Source: Mesorhizobium plurifarium | Lineage (GTDB): Bacteria > Pseudomonadota > Alphaproteobacteria > Rhizobiales > Rhizobiaceae | Length of the DNA stretch: 34,295 nucleotides | NCBI GenBank assembly: GCA_000824785.1 | Contig: CCNB01000002.1 | Span: 123,394 to 157,688, forward strand | Direction: 5' to 3' | In this document: piece by piece, positions 14,211 through 22,538 of the stretch | Numbering within the stretch: position 1 is the first letter of the stretch | Layout: each line of letters opens with the position of its first letter | Notes under the pieces: generated by a model | What the model saw: the letters and a program-made list of their open reading frames with translations, nothing else | Database searches by the model: none | What the model was told of the DNA's origin: nothing | Made by a program: the position numbers and the translations under genes

Positions 14211-15758
14211 TCAGTTGGCCTGCGTGGCAAGCGGCGGCAGCCAGGTGTCGCCGGTCCAGCCTTTTTCGTCATAGTCGGCCATGCATTGGTCGACCAGTTC
14301 CTCCATCTGCTTCAGCCGGCCGCCGCGCTCGGCGCCCTTCAGCACCTGCAGCCGCACCTCTTCCGGCGCGCCGGCATAGTTGAGCTCGTAGAGCGCATGG
14401 CGGCCGCCGAATTCGGTGCCGGTCGCGTCCCAAAGCAATTTCATGATCTTGATGCGCTCGACATGGCCCATGTCGTTGGAACCGCGCACATATTGAGCGA
14501 GATAGCGGTCGATCTCCGGATTGTCGAAATCGCGCGCCGAGGACGGCAGGTAGATGAGGCCGGAGGCGATTACGCGGCGCACCGTGTCGATGACGCGCGG
14601 ATAGGCTTCCGACATGAAGGTGCGGTAGGCAAGCGCGGCCTCGAGATTGGGCAGCACCGCGCCATTCGCCCACGGTATCGGATTGTGCGCCATCGCATTG
14701 GAAAAGCTCCAGAACATGTGGCGCAGCGCGATCACTTCGCCGAGCGCCGCCTGGTTCCCGCGGAAGGCGTCGCCGCCCGTGGCCCGCAGCGCCTTGGCAA
14801 GCAGTCCGGCGAGGAAGTCGAGCTTCACGGCAAAACGCGTGCAGCCCTGGAAGCAATAGCCATGCATGAAGCCCGACGCCGGGTGGAAGGACAGGATCTT
14901 CTGCGCATCGCGAAGCACCAGCACGTCCTCCCAGGGAATGAACACGTTGTCGAGCACCAGGATCGCGTCGTTCTCGTCGAAGCGCGACGACAGCGGATAG
15001 TCGAAGGGGTGGCCGACCCTGTTGGCCGTCTGCTCGTAGGAGACGCGGCAGAACATCTTTATGCCCGGCGCGTTCATCGGCACGATGAACATCACCGACA
15101 GCGACGGATCCTCCGTCACCGTCGCCGAGCTCTGCGCCAGGAAATTATAGTGGGTGAGCGCCGAAGACGTCGCCACAACTTTGGCGCCCGACACCCAGAT
15201 GCCGGCATCGTTTTCCTTGGTGATATGCACGAACACGTCCTTCACCTGCTCGGCCGGCTTATGGCGGTCGATCGGCGGATTGACGATGGCGTGGTTCATG
15301 AACAGGACCGCTTCTTGGGCGCGTTTATGCCAGGCGCGCGCATTGTCCTTGAACGGCCCGTACCAGTCGGCGTTGGCGCCGAGCGTGTTCATCAGCGCCG
15401 CCTTGTAGTCGGCGGTGCGGCCCATCCAGCCATAGCTCATGCGCGCCCAATGCGCGATCGCGCCCTGCTGCGCGGCGAGCTCGTCGGGGGAATGGGCGAC
15501 ACGGAAATATTTGTGGGTGTAGCCGCCCGAGCCGGTGTCGGTGGGCGAGGTCAGCACAGGCTGCTGGTTGGGATCATGCAGCGCGTCGTAGAGGCGCGCC
15601 AGTGACCGCGCCGAATTGCGCATCGCCGGATGGCTGGTGACGTCCGTCACCCGTTCGCCATTGATATAGACCTCGCGCCCGTCGCGCAGGCTCGCCAGAT
15701 ATTCGGCGCCAGTGAACGGCCGCGATTTGTCGGCCCGGAATTCTTCCGATCGCATCAT
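14211..15758 (-). CDS. hpaB: 4-hydroxyphenylacetate 3-monooxygenase, oxygenase component (HpaB)
   Basis: A 515-residue FADH2-dependent monooxygenase of the acyl-CoA-dehydrogenase-like fold. It hydroxylates 4-hydroxyphenylacetate to homoprotocatechuate. Family features include FTGAEYLASLRDGREVYING near the N-terminus, the NHAIVNPP/DRHKP segment, and FIPWEDVLVLRD in the central domain. Two adjacent start codons, ATG 15758 and ATG 15755, follow GGGAGGA; spacing slightly favours 15755. The gene is divergent from hpaA, whose probable start is 92 bp away. With hpaC it provides the entry reaction of the pathway completed by hpaDEFGH. Confidence 0.93.
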   Translation of the reverse strand: MMRSEEFRADKSRPFTGAEYLASLRDGREVYINGERVTDVTSHPAMRNSARSLARLYDALHDPNQQPVLTSPTDTGSGGYTHKYFRVAHSPDELAAQQGAIAHWARMSYGWMGRTADYKAALMNTLGANADWYGPFKDNARAWHKRAQEAVLFMNHAIVNPPIDRHKPAEQVKDVFVHITKENDAGIWVSGAKVVATSSALTHYNFLAQSSATVTEDPSLSVMFIVPMNAPGIKMFCRVSYEQTANRVGHPFDYPLSSRFDENDAILVLDNVFIPWEDVLVLRDAQKILSFHPASGFMHGYCFQGCTRFAVKLDFLAGLLAKALRATGGDAFRGNQAALGEVIALRHMFWSFSNAMAHNPIPWANGAVLPNLEAALAYRTFMSEAYPRVIDTVRRVIASGLIYLPSSARDFDNPEIDRYLAQYVRGSNDMGHVERIKIMKLLWDATGTEFGGRHALYELNYAGAPEEVRLQVLKGAERGGRLKQMEELVDQCMADYDEKGWTGDTWLPPLATQAN

Positions 15759-15815
15759 GATCCTCCCTTGGATCGTTGGAGAGTAGCCGGAAGCCGCCGG
15801 ATGGTTTATGGACGA

Positions 15816-15831
15816 AAGCGCAAAACCGCTT
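15816..15831. promoter_or_regulatory. Short inverted repeat in the hpaB-hpaA intergenic region
   Basis: AAGCG (15816-15820) and CGCTT (15827-15831) are separated by CAAAAC in the 92 bp between divergent hpaB and hpaA. Its position would suit binding by the local AraC-type activator. The match is short and could be chance. Confidence 0.25.
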
Positions 15832-15850
15832 GGACTTTTTCCGGCATCTC

Positions 15851-16720
15851 ATGAGCCAGACCGCCATTCCGGAATTCTTCGTCTACGGCGAGCCGGCCCG
15901 CGCGCTCGACGTCGGCTTCCTGCATGTCGAGACCGTCCAGGCCCGTGCATCGGTGCATCGCGGCCAGGTTCTGGCGCACAAACATCCGCAAATGGCGCAG
16001 ATCACCTTCTGGACGAGCGGGCAGGGCCTCTATCGGATCGAGGACAGGACCTGGAGTTTTTCGGCGCCGACGGTGAGCTTCATGCCGAGCGGCGTGGTGC
16101 ATGGGTTCGACATCGAGCCGGGCGCCGACGCGACCGTCGTCTCGATCGCCGATGAGGCCCTCGCGGCGATCGCCGAGCATTCGGCGTTGGCGCTCGACCA
16201 GCCGGTCTTTGTCACCGGTCAGGGAGAGGCGGTACTCTGGCAAAGGCTCAGCGAGACAATCGGCATGATCCAGGCCGAATATGCCGAGGCGCAAGCCGGC
16301 GCGGAAAAGATCCTGCCGCCGCTGGTCGCGGTGGCACTGTCGCACATCGCCCGCCTCTATGCGCAATCGCATGCGGTCACCGTGCCTGCGGCGGTCGCCC
16401 TGGGCGGCCGTCTCAGGCGGCTGATCGACCGCCATTTCCGCGACGACTGGCCGATCGAGCGTTATGTCGAGGAACTCGGCACCACCAGGCACCTGCTCGA
16501 CAAGGCTTCGCATCAGGTGCTGGGCTCAGGCGTGCGCCAGGCGATCGGCGAGAGGCGGCTGGTGGAGGCCAAGCGCTTGCTGCTCTTCACCATCCGCACC
16601 GTCGAGGACGTCGCCTACGAAACCGGCTTCAACGATCCGGCTTACTTTTCGCGCTTCTTCAGGCAGGTGGTTGGGGTGTCGCCAGCGGCGTGGCGGAAGG
16701 AGAGGGTGAATGGTGAATAG
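15851..16720 (+). CDS. hpaA: AraC-family regulator of hpaBC (HpaA)
   Basis: A 289-residue transcription factor. An N-terminal cupin-like ligand domain (HRGQVLAHKHPQMAQITF, FSAPTVSFMPSGVVHGF) is joined to a C-terminal AraC double helix-turn-helix ending in RTVEDVAYETGFNDPAYFSR and FFRQVVGVSPAAWRKE. In E. coli HpaA activates hpaBC in response to 4-hydroxyphenylacetate. Here the gene is divergent from hpaB, fitting the same job. ATG 15851 gives the family's usual length but has no clear ribosome-binding site; TTG 15830 or 15776 are in-frame alternatives. The last codons and TAG stop lie inside an array of a 7-bp repeat (16707-16734). Confidence 0.88.
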   Translation: MSQTAIPEFFVYGEPARALDVGFLHVETVQARASVHRGQVLAHKHPQMAQITFWTSGQGLYRIEDRTWSFSAPTVSFMPSGVVHGFDIEPGADATVVSIADEALAAIAEHSALALDQPVFVTGQGEAVLWQRLSETIGMIQAEYAEAQAGAEKILPPLVAVALSHIARLYAQSHAVTVPAAVALGGRLRRLIDRHFRDDWPIERYVEELGTTRHLLDKASHQVLGSGVRQAIGERRLVEAKRLLLFTIRTVEDVAYETGFNDPAYFSRFFRQVVGVSPAAWRKERVNGE

Positions 16721-16734
16721 TAAATGGTGAATGG
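16707..16734 (+). repeat. Heptanucleotide tandem array, left arm (TGAATGG)4
   Basis: Four 7-bp units run TGAATGG, TGAATAG, TAAATGG, TGAATGG. The TAG of the second unit (16718-16720) is the stop codon of hpaA. The units are the reverse complement of the array at 16781-16829, so a transcript crossing both can form a long hairpin. Confidence 0.85.
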
Positions 16735-16780
16735 ACGAGAGTCGTGCGGCTTGACTGCCCGCGGTCCACAGAATCTCCGA

Positions 16781-16829
16781 CCATTCACCATTCACCATTC
16801 ACCATTCACCATTCACCATTCACCATTCA
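16781..16829 (-). repeat. Heptanucleotide tandem array, right arm (CCATTCA)7
   Basis: Seven perfect copies of CCATTCA occupy 16781-16829. Read on the minus strand they are TGAATGG, and the first TGA (16829-16827) is the stop codon of the aminotransferase gene. Together with the left arm this forms an inverted pair of microsatellites, separated by 46 bp, between two convergent genes. It may act as a bidirectional terminator or stabilise 3' ends; copy number may vary between strains. Confidence 0.9.
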
Positions 16830-18182
16830 CGCTGACGCAGCGGCCAGCCCCGCATCCAGCCCCTCGGCAATCTTCGCCACGTCGGCGGCCGTGACGATCA
16901 GCGGCGGCGACAGGATGATGTTGTTGCCGGAGACGCGCAGCATGACGCCCGCGCCATAGGCGCCGTCCGCGACGGCCGCCATTGTCTTCTTGTCGGCCGG
17001 CTTCTTGGCTGCGCGGTCCGAGACCAGCTCGAGCGCGGCCATCAGGCCCTGGTAGCGGACATCGCCGACAAGCTGGTGCTTGGCCTTCAACGCTTCCAGC
17101 GCCTTGCCAAGCTCAACGCCGCGCGCGACGGCATTTTCGTTGACGGCCAACCGCTTCGTCTCGGCGAGCGCCGCAAGCCCGGCTGCGCAACCGACCGGAT
17201 GGCCGGAATAGGTGTAGCCATGGCCGATCGCGCCGAAGCTGGTCTTGTCGGTCTCGAAGACCTCGGCGACCTTGGCGCCGATCAATGTCGCGCCGAGCGG
17301 GAAATAGCCCGACGTGATCGCCTTGGCGATGGTCATGAAATCCGGCTTCGTATTGGAGAGCCGCGAGCCCGACCAGGCGCCGGTACGGCCGAAGCCGGTC
17401 ACCACCTCGTCGGCGATCAGCAGGATGTCGTGACGGTCGCAGATCGCCCGCACCATCGGCATGAAGCTCTCATGCGGGACGATGACGCCGCCGGCGCCGA
17501 GCACCGGCTCCATGATGAAGGCGGCGATCGTGTCGGCGCCCTGGAAGGCGATTTCTTCCTCGATCGCCCGCGAGCAGAGCTTCGCCAGCTTCGCCGGATC
17601 GGTCTCGTCGAACGGGTTGCGGTATGTCATCGGCGCCGGCGTGTGGAAGACGCCGGGCAAAAGCGGCTCGTAGTTGCGGCGGAAATTGGCGTTGCCGTTG
17701 ACCGAGGCGCCGCCGAAATGCGTGCCGTGATACCCCTTCTTCAGCGCTAGGAACTTCGTTCGATCGCCCTGGCCGCGGATCTTCCAATATTGCCTGGCGA
17801 GCCTGAGCGCCGTCTCGACCGAATCCGATCCCCCCGAGGTGAAGAAGGTGCGCACCATGCCCTCCGGCGCAAACCATTGCGTCAGCTCGTAAGCGAGCTC
17901 GATGGACGGTCCGGTGGAGGTGCCGCGAAAGCCGGAATAATAGGGGAGCGCATCGAGCTGCGCGGTCATCGCCTTCTTGATCGGATCGCAACTGTAGCCG
18001 AGGTTGACGTTCCACAAGCCGCCGACGGCGTCGAGCACGGTGCGGCCCTCGGCGTCGGTGACCGAAACGCCTTCACCCTTCATGATGATCTTCGGCGGGC
18101 TCGCCCGCATCTCGGCCGGATGCGCCATCGGATGCCAGATCGGCTTGGCGTTGTTCTCGGCGAGGAAGTTGATGTCACGCAT
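16827..18182 (-). CDS. Class III (omega-)aminotransferase, PLP-dependent
   Basis: A 451-residue class III aminotransferase. Visible motifs are GLWNVNLGYS, FFTSGGSDSVETALRLAR (binds the PLP phosphate), KKGYHGTHFGG, AAFIMEPVLGAGGVIVP, LLIADEVVTGFGRTG (the Asp that contacts the pyridine nitrogen) and AKAITSGYFPLGA with the Schiff-base lysine, followed by GHGYTYSGHPVGCAAG. These enzymes move an amino group from an omega-amino acid or amine to pyruvate or oxoglutarate. ATG 18182 has GGAG 9 nt upstream. It is the last gene of a minus-strand run (iclR, UPF0261, HAD, this gene), 23 bp after the HAD gene. Polyamine, beta-alanine or taurine-type substrates are all possible. Confidence 0.88.
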   Translation of the reverse strand: MRDINFLAENNAKPIWHPMAHPAEMRASPPKIIMKGEGVSVTDAEGRTVLDAVGGLWNVNLGYSCDPIKKAMTAQLDALPYYSGFRGTSTGPSIELAYELTQWFAPEGMVRTFFTSGGSDSVETALRLARQYWKIRGQGDRTKFLALKKGYHGTHFGGASVNGNANFRRNYEPLLPGVFHTPAPMTYRNPFDETDPAKLAKLCSRAIEEEIAFQGADTIAAFIMEPVLGAGGVIVPHESFMPMVRAICDRHDILLIADEVVTGFGRTGAWSGSRLSNTKPDFMTIAKAITSGYFPLGATLIGAKVAEVFETDKTSFGAIGHGYTYSGHPVGCAAGLAALAETKRLAVNENAVARGVELGKALEALKAKHQLVGDVRYQGLMAALELVSDRAAKKPADKKTMAAVADGAYGAGVMLRVSGNNIILSPPLIVTAADVAKIAEGLDAGLAAASA

Positions 18183-18205
18183 CGGGAGGAACTCCGGTTT
18201 TCCAA

Positions 18206-18871
18206 TCAGGAGAGCGTCAGGCCGAAATGGCTGAGCGCCTCGGCATAGCTTCGCGCCGGCTCTGCGACGTCGAAGTGAACGGTGAGCATGCCGGCGGCAA
18301 CCGCGCCGTCGACATTGCGCTTCTGGTCGTCGACGAAGACGCATGCCTCGAGCGGCAGCTTCAAGGCCTCGCCGACCATCGCATAGGCTCGGCCGTCCGG
18401 CTTGAGGATTTTGGTATAGGTCGCATCGACGATCGTCTCGAACAGCGAAAGCAATGGCAGCCGCTCGCGGAAGGATGCGCCATAGAACAGGTCGAGTTCA
18501 TTCGACAGGATGGCGAGGCGGACACCGGCTTCATGTGCGATGCGGATCGCACGCCCGGCCTCGGGCCGCACCACCGCCTGCGGGTCGGCGCCGCGCGCCC
18601 GCTGCACGAAGGTCGACATGTCCTGCCAGTCCTCGCCGACCAATTGGCCGACTTCGCGCGTGCGCGTTTTCCAATAGTCGCGCTCGCTGATCTCGTCGGC
18701 CTGCATCGAGCGCCACAGCGCATCGGAGGCCGGGTCGAACGGCCCGCGCCAATCGAGCGTGCCGGCTTTGAGCCCAAGCGCTCGCTCGGTCAGCGCATGC
18801 GTCTCGAACAACGTCCGGGTGACGACGCCGCCGAAATCGAGTACCAGCGCCTGCGGCTTTGCCCCGCTCAT
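18206..18871 (-). CDS. HAD-superfamily hydrolase
   Basis: A 221-residue haloacid-dehalogenase-type hydrolase. Motif I is LVLDFGGVV (the nucleophile Asp12, with Gly at the usual +2 acid position), motif II is LAILSNE, motif III lies around KILKPDGRAY, and motif IV is CVFVDDQKRNVDGA. The replacement of the second motif-I Asp by Gly (DFGGV) is seen in HAD proteins annotated as epoxide-hydrolase-N-terminal or dehalogenase-like, so a phosphatase role is not assured. The ATG at 18871 overlaps the stop of the UPF0261 gene (ATGA), which implies coupled translation. Confidence 0.85.
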   Translation of the reverse strand: MSGAKPQALVLDFGGVVTRTLFETHALTERALGLKAGTLDWRGPFDPASDALWRSMQADEISERDYWKTRTREVGQLVGEDWQDMSTFVQRARGADPQAVVRPEAGRAIRIAHEAGVRLAILSNELDLFYGASFRERLPLLSLFETIVDATYTKILKPDGRAYAMVGEALKLPLEACVFVDDQKRNVDGAVAAGMLTVHFDVAEPARSYAEALSHFGLTLS

Positions 18872-20118
18872 GCTGCCGGCCTGCCTGGCGGAACGATGCC
18901 TTCGGCCACCCAGCGGTCGAAGATCTCCAGCGCCTTGGCGCTGAAGGCGGCGTCGTTGATGTGGCCGGCGATCTCGTGCAACTCGGCATTCTCCGGCACG
19001 TTCGCCCGCATCTCTTCGATAAAGGCCGAGAGCGCGTCGGGTTCGTAGAGCGGTTCGCCCTTCTGGTCCCATTGCTGGATGCCGCCGGCGGGTAGGATGA
19101 AGGCGGTCGGGCCGGTCGCCGCGGCAAGCTTCTCGCCGATGGCGCGCGCGATCTCCTGGCGCGTCGCGCCATCGGAGGTGACCGAGGCAAGCAGCCGGTT
19201 ATGCGCGTGATAGGGCCGCTCGGTGAAGCGCGACGGCACGGCCTGCCAGGTCGGAAAATCCACCATGTCGATGGCGCCGGGCGCGACGATCTGCGGGATG
19301 CCTTGCCGCCCGGCATTCTCCAGCCGGTCGGCGCCCGAATTCACCACCGAGCCGGTGAGCTGGTTGGCGAGCTCCTGCAGGCTGAAGTCGAGCACGGCGA
19401 CAAAACCCTTCTGCGCTGCGATCGCTTCCAGCGCCCGTCCGCCCATGCCGGTGGTGTGGAAGACGATGACCTCATAGCCGCGCTTTTCCAGCTCCGGCTT
19501 CAAAGTCACCATGTATTGCAGGCAGCTTTTGCCCAGCGAGCTCATGCCGATGCACGGCCTGGATTCCTCCGGTTTGACGACAGCCCGCGCGGCGCCGACC
19601 ACGGCGCCGCAAGCCTGCGACAGCACCGCCTTGCAGGCGCTGTTGAGCCCATAGAGGCCGCCTGCCCAGAGGATCATCATCAGGTCGGTGGCGATGCGCT
19701 CCGGCGGCACGAGGTGCGAATATGCGATCGTCGAGACGACGAATTTCGGCACGCCGAGCGGCAGCGCCAGCGCCACATCGAGCGCAAGGTCGGTGCCCAT
19801 GGAGCCGCCCAAGGCGATGAAGCCCTCGATCTCGCCCTTGTCGTGCAGGGAGCGGGCGAGCCGCGAGGCACCAAGCGCCATCAAGGTCATCGCCGAATTC
19901 TCGTCGCCGCTGGCGATGATCGCCTCGATCGTCGTATCGGCGGCTTTGGCCACGGCATGCCGGTCGTGCTCCGGCCTGTAGGGCGGATCGCCAAGCACGC
20001 TGACATCCATCATCACGGCAACGCCGCCGACGGCCTCGATGCGCTCGCGCATGAACAGAAGCTCGTCGGCCTTGGTGTCGCCGGTGCCGATAACCAGGAT
20101 TCGGCGTTTCTCCTCCAC
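18868..20118 (-). CDS. UPF0261 / Tm-1-like ATP-binding domain protein, GTG start
   Basis: A 416-residue UPF0261 protein. Recognisable stretches are ILVIGTGDTKADELLFMRE at the N-terminus, IALGGSMGTDLALDVALALP, and AAQKGFVAVLDFSLQELANQ. The family is homologous to the N-terminal ATP-binding half of the tomato antiviral protein Tm-1; its bacterial role is unknown. In many genomes a TIM-barrel partner (the other half of Tm-1) is adjacent. Here the downstream neighbour is a HAD hydrolase instead, and no TIM-barrel gene of that type is in the window. The start is GTG 20118 with GGGAG 5-8 nt upstream; the ATG two bases earlier is out of frame. It follows iclR by 29 bp. Confidence 0.87.
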   Translation of the reverse strand: MEEKRRILVIGTGDTKADELLFMRERIEAVGGVAVMMDVSVLGDPPYRPEHDRHAVAKAADTTIEAIIASGDENSAMTLMALGASRLARSLHDKGEIEGFIALGGSMGTDLALDVALALPLGVPKFVVSTIAYSHLVPPERIATDLMMILWAGGLYGLNSACKAVLSQACGAVVGAARAVVKPEESRPCIGMSSLGKSCLQYMVTLKPELEKRGYEVIVFHTTGMGGRALEAIAAQKGFVAVLDFSLQELANQLTGSVVNSGADRLENAGRQGIPQIVAPGAIDMVDFPTWQAVPSRFTERPYHAHNRLLASVTSDGATRQEIARAIGEKLAAATGPTAFILPAGGIQQWDQKGEPLYEPDALSAFIEEMRANVPENAELHEIAGHINDAAFSAKALEIFDRWVAEGIVPPGRPAA

Positions 20119-20147
20119 ATCAATCTCCCTGCAGTCTCTGTTGGCTG

Positions 20148-20912
20148 TTACGCCCGCTTCTGGCCAGGCAGGCGGCCGAACAGCCGCTCGCCGATCTCGC
20201 GCGCCGCCGCGGCGACGCTCGCGCCGTGGCGCTCAATGTCGCCTTTGTGGATGCGCACCCTGGGGGCGGCGATGGCGATGGTGCCGATGGCGAAACCATC
20301 GGCGCCGAGGATTGCGGAGGCCACGCTGAGCACGCCTTCCTCATAGCCTTGCGAGCCGGTCGAATGGCCGCGGGCGCGGGCTGCGGCGACGTGCTCGACG
20401 AGGGTCTCCACATTGTCGATCGTATGAGGCGTGAACGCCGGCAGCGGCCCGGCGAGAATGCCTTCGCGGATGCGCTCTTCGGTAAAGGCCAGGAAGGCGA
20501 TGCCGGAGGCCGTCGCATGCATCGGCAGCACATCGCCGGGCTGCACGCTGACGCGGTTGGCCTTGGTTGATTCGATGACTTGAAGGGTGATCAGACTACG
20601 CTTTGAGTACTCGGAAAGATGCACGGTTTCGCCGGTTTCCGCCGCCAGCGCCTCGACCACCGGCGCCGCCATGCGCAGGAACGGAAACTGCGCCTCGCGC
20701 ATCAGCGCCAGCCGCGTCAGGCCGGCGCCGAGCCGGTAGAAACGCGTCGTCTCGTCCTGCTCGACCAGGCCTTGCGCGATGAGCGAAACCAGCAGCCGGC
20801 GCGTCGTCGCCTTGTCGAAGCCCGCGGCCTTGGCGATATCGGCAAGCGCCGCCTCGGGCGCGCCGCTGCCCAGCACCTCCAGCAGCGAAATGGCTTTGGC
20901 AACCGTGCTCAT
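20148..20912 (-). CDS. IclR-family transcriptional regulator
   Basis: A 254-residue IclR-type regulator: an N-terminal winged helix (VAKAISLLEVLGSG, LADIAKAAGFDKATTRRLLV) and a C-terminal effector domain (ETVHLSEYSKRSLITLQVIES, MHATASGIAFLAF, SQGYEEGVLSVASAI). ATG 20912 follows GAGGGAGA. It is the first gene of the minus-strand run that continues with UPF0261, HAD and aminotransferase genes, and is divergent from the APC permease gene with 170 bp between starts. It probably controls both arms in response to a pathway metabolite. Confidence 0.9.
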   Translation of the reverse strand: MSTVAKAISLLEVLGSGAPEAALADIAKAAGFDKATTRRLLVSLIAQGLVEQDETTRFYRLGAGLTRLALMREAQFPFLRMAAPVVEALAAETGETVHLSEYSKRSLITLQVIESTKANRVSVQPGDVLPMHATASGIAFLAFTEERIREGILAGPLPAFTPHTIDNVETLVEHVAAARARGHSTGSQGYEEGVLSVASAILGADGFAIGTIAIAAPRVRIHKGDIERHGASVAAAAREIGERLFGRLPGQKRA

Positions 20913-20930
20913 CGCGTCTCCCTCGGATAC

Positions 20931-20953
20931 TTAACGTGCGAATTAACTTGACA
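20931..20953. promoter_or_regulatory. Possible operator and -35 element between iclR and the APC permease gene
   Basis: TTAACGTGCGAATTAA (20931-20946) is followed at once by TTGACA (20948-20953). The first element matches 13 of 15 bases with TTAACATGTGAATTA inside the hpaF/hpaR palindrome, the two differences being symmetric transitions. A -10 for the plus strand at proper spacing is not clear (TCTAAT at 20975-20980 is too far). A regulator site is plausible but not shown. Confidence 0.35.
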
Positions 20954-21082
20954 GCAAGTCGATTCCTTTGCAAGTCTAATATCGAAATGCCGTTGCAGAT
21001 AATGAAATGCATATCGGCCCTCTCAGAAGGCCCTCGGCATCTCAGGGACACTTGGTTTCCGCAGCGCGGAATGGAGGGAAAA

Positions 21083-22528
21083 ATGACCACACTTGAAGCC
21101 GGTGAACTGAACCGGCTGAGGAAGAACAGCCTTGGCGTCGGCGCCATCACCTTCATGGTGATCTCGGCCGCCGCGCCGCTCACGGCCGTCGCCGGCGGCA
21201 CGCCGCTCGGCATGCTGATGGGTAACGGCGCCGGCTTTGCCGGCACCTATCTGATCGTGACGCTTTTGCTGCTCCTGTTCGCGGTCGGCTATGTCGCCAT
21301 GTCGCGCCACATCGGCAATGCCGGCGCCTTCTACGCCTATGCCGCGCGCGGCCTTGGCGGCCTCGCCGGCGGCGCCGTCGCGCTGATCGCCATCCTCTCC
21401 TACAACGCCATGCAGATCGGCGTCATGGGCCTGCTGGGCGCCGCCACCGCCGGCCTTTTCGCCGGCTGGGGCATCAATCTGCCCTGGTGGGTGTGGAGCT
21501 TCATCGCCATCGCCATCGTCGCCGTGCTCGGTTACCGCCAGGTCGACCTCTCGGCCAAGATCCTGACGGTGCTGGTGCTTGCCGAATATGTCGTCGTGCT
21601 GATCCTCGACCTCACCATCCTCAAGACCGGCGGCGACAGCGGCCTGTCGGCCGCGCCCTTCAGCTGGAGCCAGATCACCAGCGGCGCGCCGGCGATCGCC
21701 ATCCTGTTCTGCTTCGCCGCCTTCATCGGCTTCGAGGCGACGACGATCTATGCCGAGGAGGCGCGCGACCCCAAGGTGACCATTCCGCGCGCCACCTATT
21801 TCTCCGTCATCCTGATCGGGCTCTTCTACATGGTCACCGCCTGGCTGATGGCGGTCGGCGCCGGCGTCGACAAGCTGGTGCCGTCGCTGCAGGCGCTGCA
21901 GGATCCGACCACTTTCCTGTTCGGCCTCTCCGACCGTTACGCCGGAACGCTGCTCACCCACGCCATGAGCATCCTGTTCGTCTCGAGCCTGTTCGCAGGC
22001 GTGCTGGCGTTCCACAACGCGGTCGCCCGTTACATCTATGTCGCCGGCCGCGAGAAGCTTCTGCCGCAGACGATCGGCGTGACGCATTCGGCGCATCAGA
22101 GCCCGCATGTCGCTTCAGTCATCCAGAGCGTGCTCGCGGCGGTCGTCGTGGGGCTTTTCGCCGTGCTCGGCCTTGATCCGGTGCTGGCGCTGTTTTCGTG
22201 GCTCACCAACGTCGCCACGCTTGGCGTCATCGTGATGATGGCGGTGGCCTCGCTGGCCGTGGTGATGTACTTCCGCGCCAATCCGTCCAATCAGGAGAAC
22301 GGGCTGAAGACCACGATCCTGCCGGCGCTGACCTTCATCGCTTTCGCCGTCATCATCTACCTCATCGTCATCAACTTCGGCAGCCTGTCGGGCGCGGGCG
22401 GCTTCCTCGGCGTGTTCCTGCCGGCGCTGGTGCTGATCGCGGCAGTCGTCGGCCTGCTGCTGGCAGGCGCCTTGCGGGGCAGGGATCCGGCTGCTTTCGA
22501 ACGGCTCGGCCAGCCGCTGAGGGATTGA
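21083..22528 (+). CDS. APC-superfamily amino acid/amine permease
   Basis: A 481-residue membrane protein with about twelve hydrophobic segments. The first helix carries GAITFMVISAAAPLTAVAGG, the APC-family unwound substrate-binding region, and FIGFEATTIYAEEARDPKVT is the conserved helix 6 to loop motif. ATG 21083 follows GGAGGG (21073-21078); an in-frame ATG at 21071 is part of the ribosome-binding region. It is divergent from iclR and 62 bp upstream of a PuuC-like aldehyde dehydrogenase, so it probably imports an amine or amino acid degraded by the local transaminase and dehydrogenase. Confidence 0.88.
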   Translation: MTTLEAGELNRLRKNSLGVGAITFMVISAAAPLTAVAGGTPLGMLMGNGAGFAGTYLIVTLLLLLFAVGYVAMSRHIGNAGAFYAYAARGLGGLAGGAVALIAILSYNAMQIGVMGLLGAATAGLFAGWGINLPWWVWSFIAIAIVAVLGYRQVDLSAKILTVLVLAEYVVVLILDLTILKTGGDSGLSAAPFSWSQITSGAPAIAILFCFAAFIGFEATTIYAEEARDPKVTIPRATYFSVILIGLFYMVTAWLMAVGAGVDKLVPSLQALQDPTTFLFGLSDRYAGTLLTHAMSILFVSSLFAGVLAFHNAVARYIYVAGREKLLPQTIGVTHSAHQSPHVASVIQSVLAAVVVGLFAVLGLDPVLALFSWLTNVATLGVIVMMAVASLAVVMYFRANPSNQENGLKTTILPALTFIAFAVIIYLIVINFGSLSGAGGFLGVFLPALVLIAAVVGLLLAGALRGRDPAAFERLGQPLRD

Positions 22529-22538
22529 GGAACAATAA

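Noticed and set aside
13755..15605. A 616-codon plus-strand frame opposite hpaC and hpaB
   Set aside because: Antisense shadow of two clearly conserved genes; no known motif and skewed composition.
16781..16829. Repeat array considered as a CRISPR
   Set aside because: The units are 7 bp and contiguous, without spacers; it is a microsatellite.
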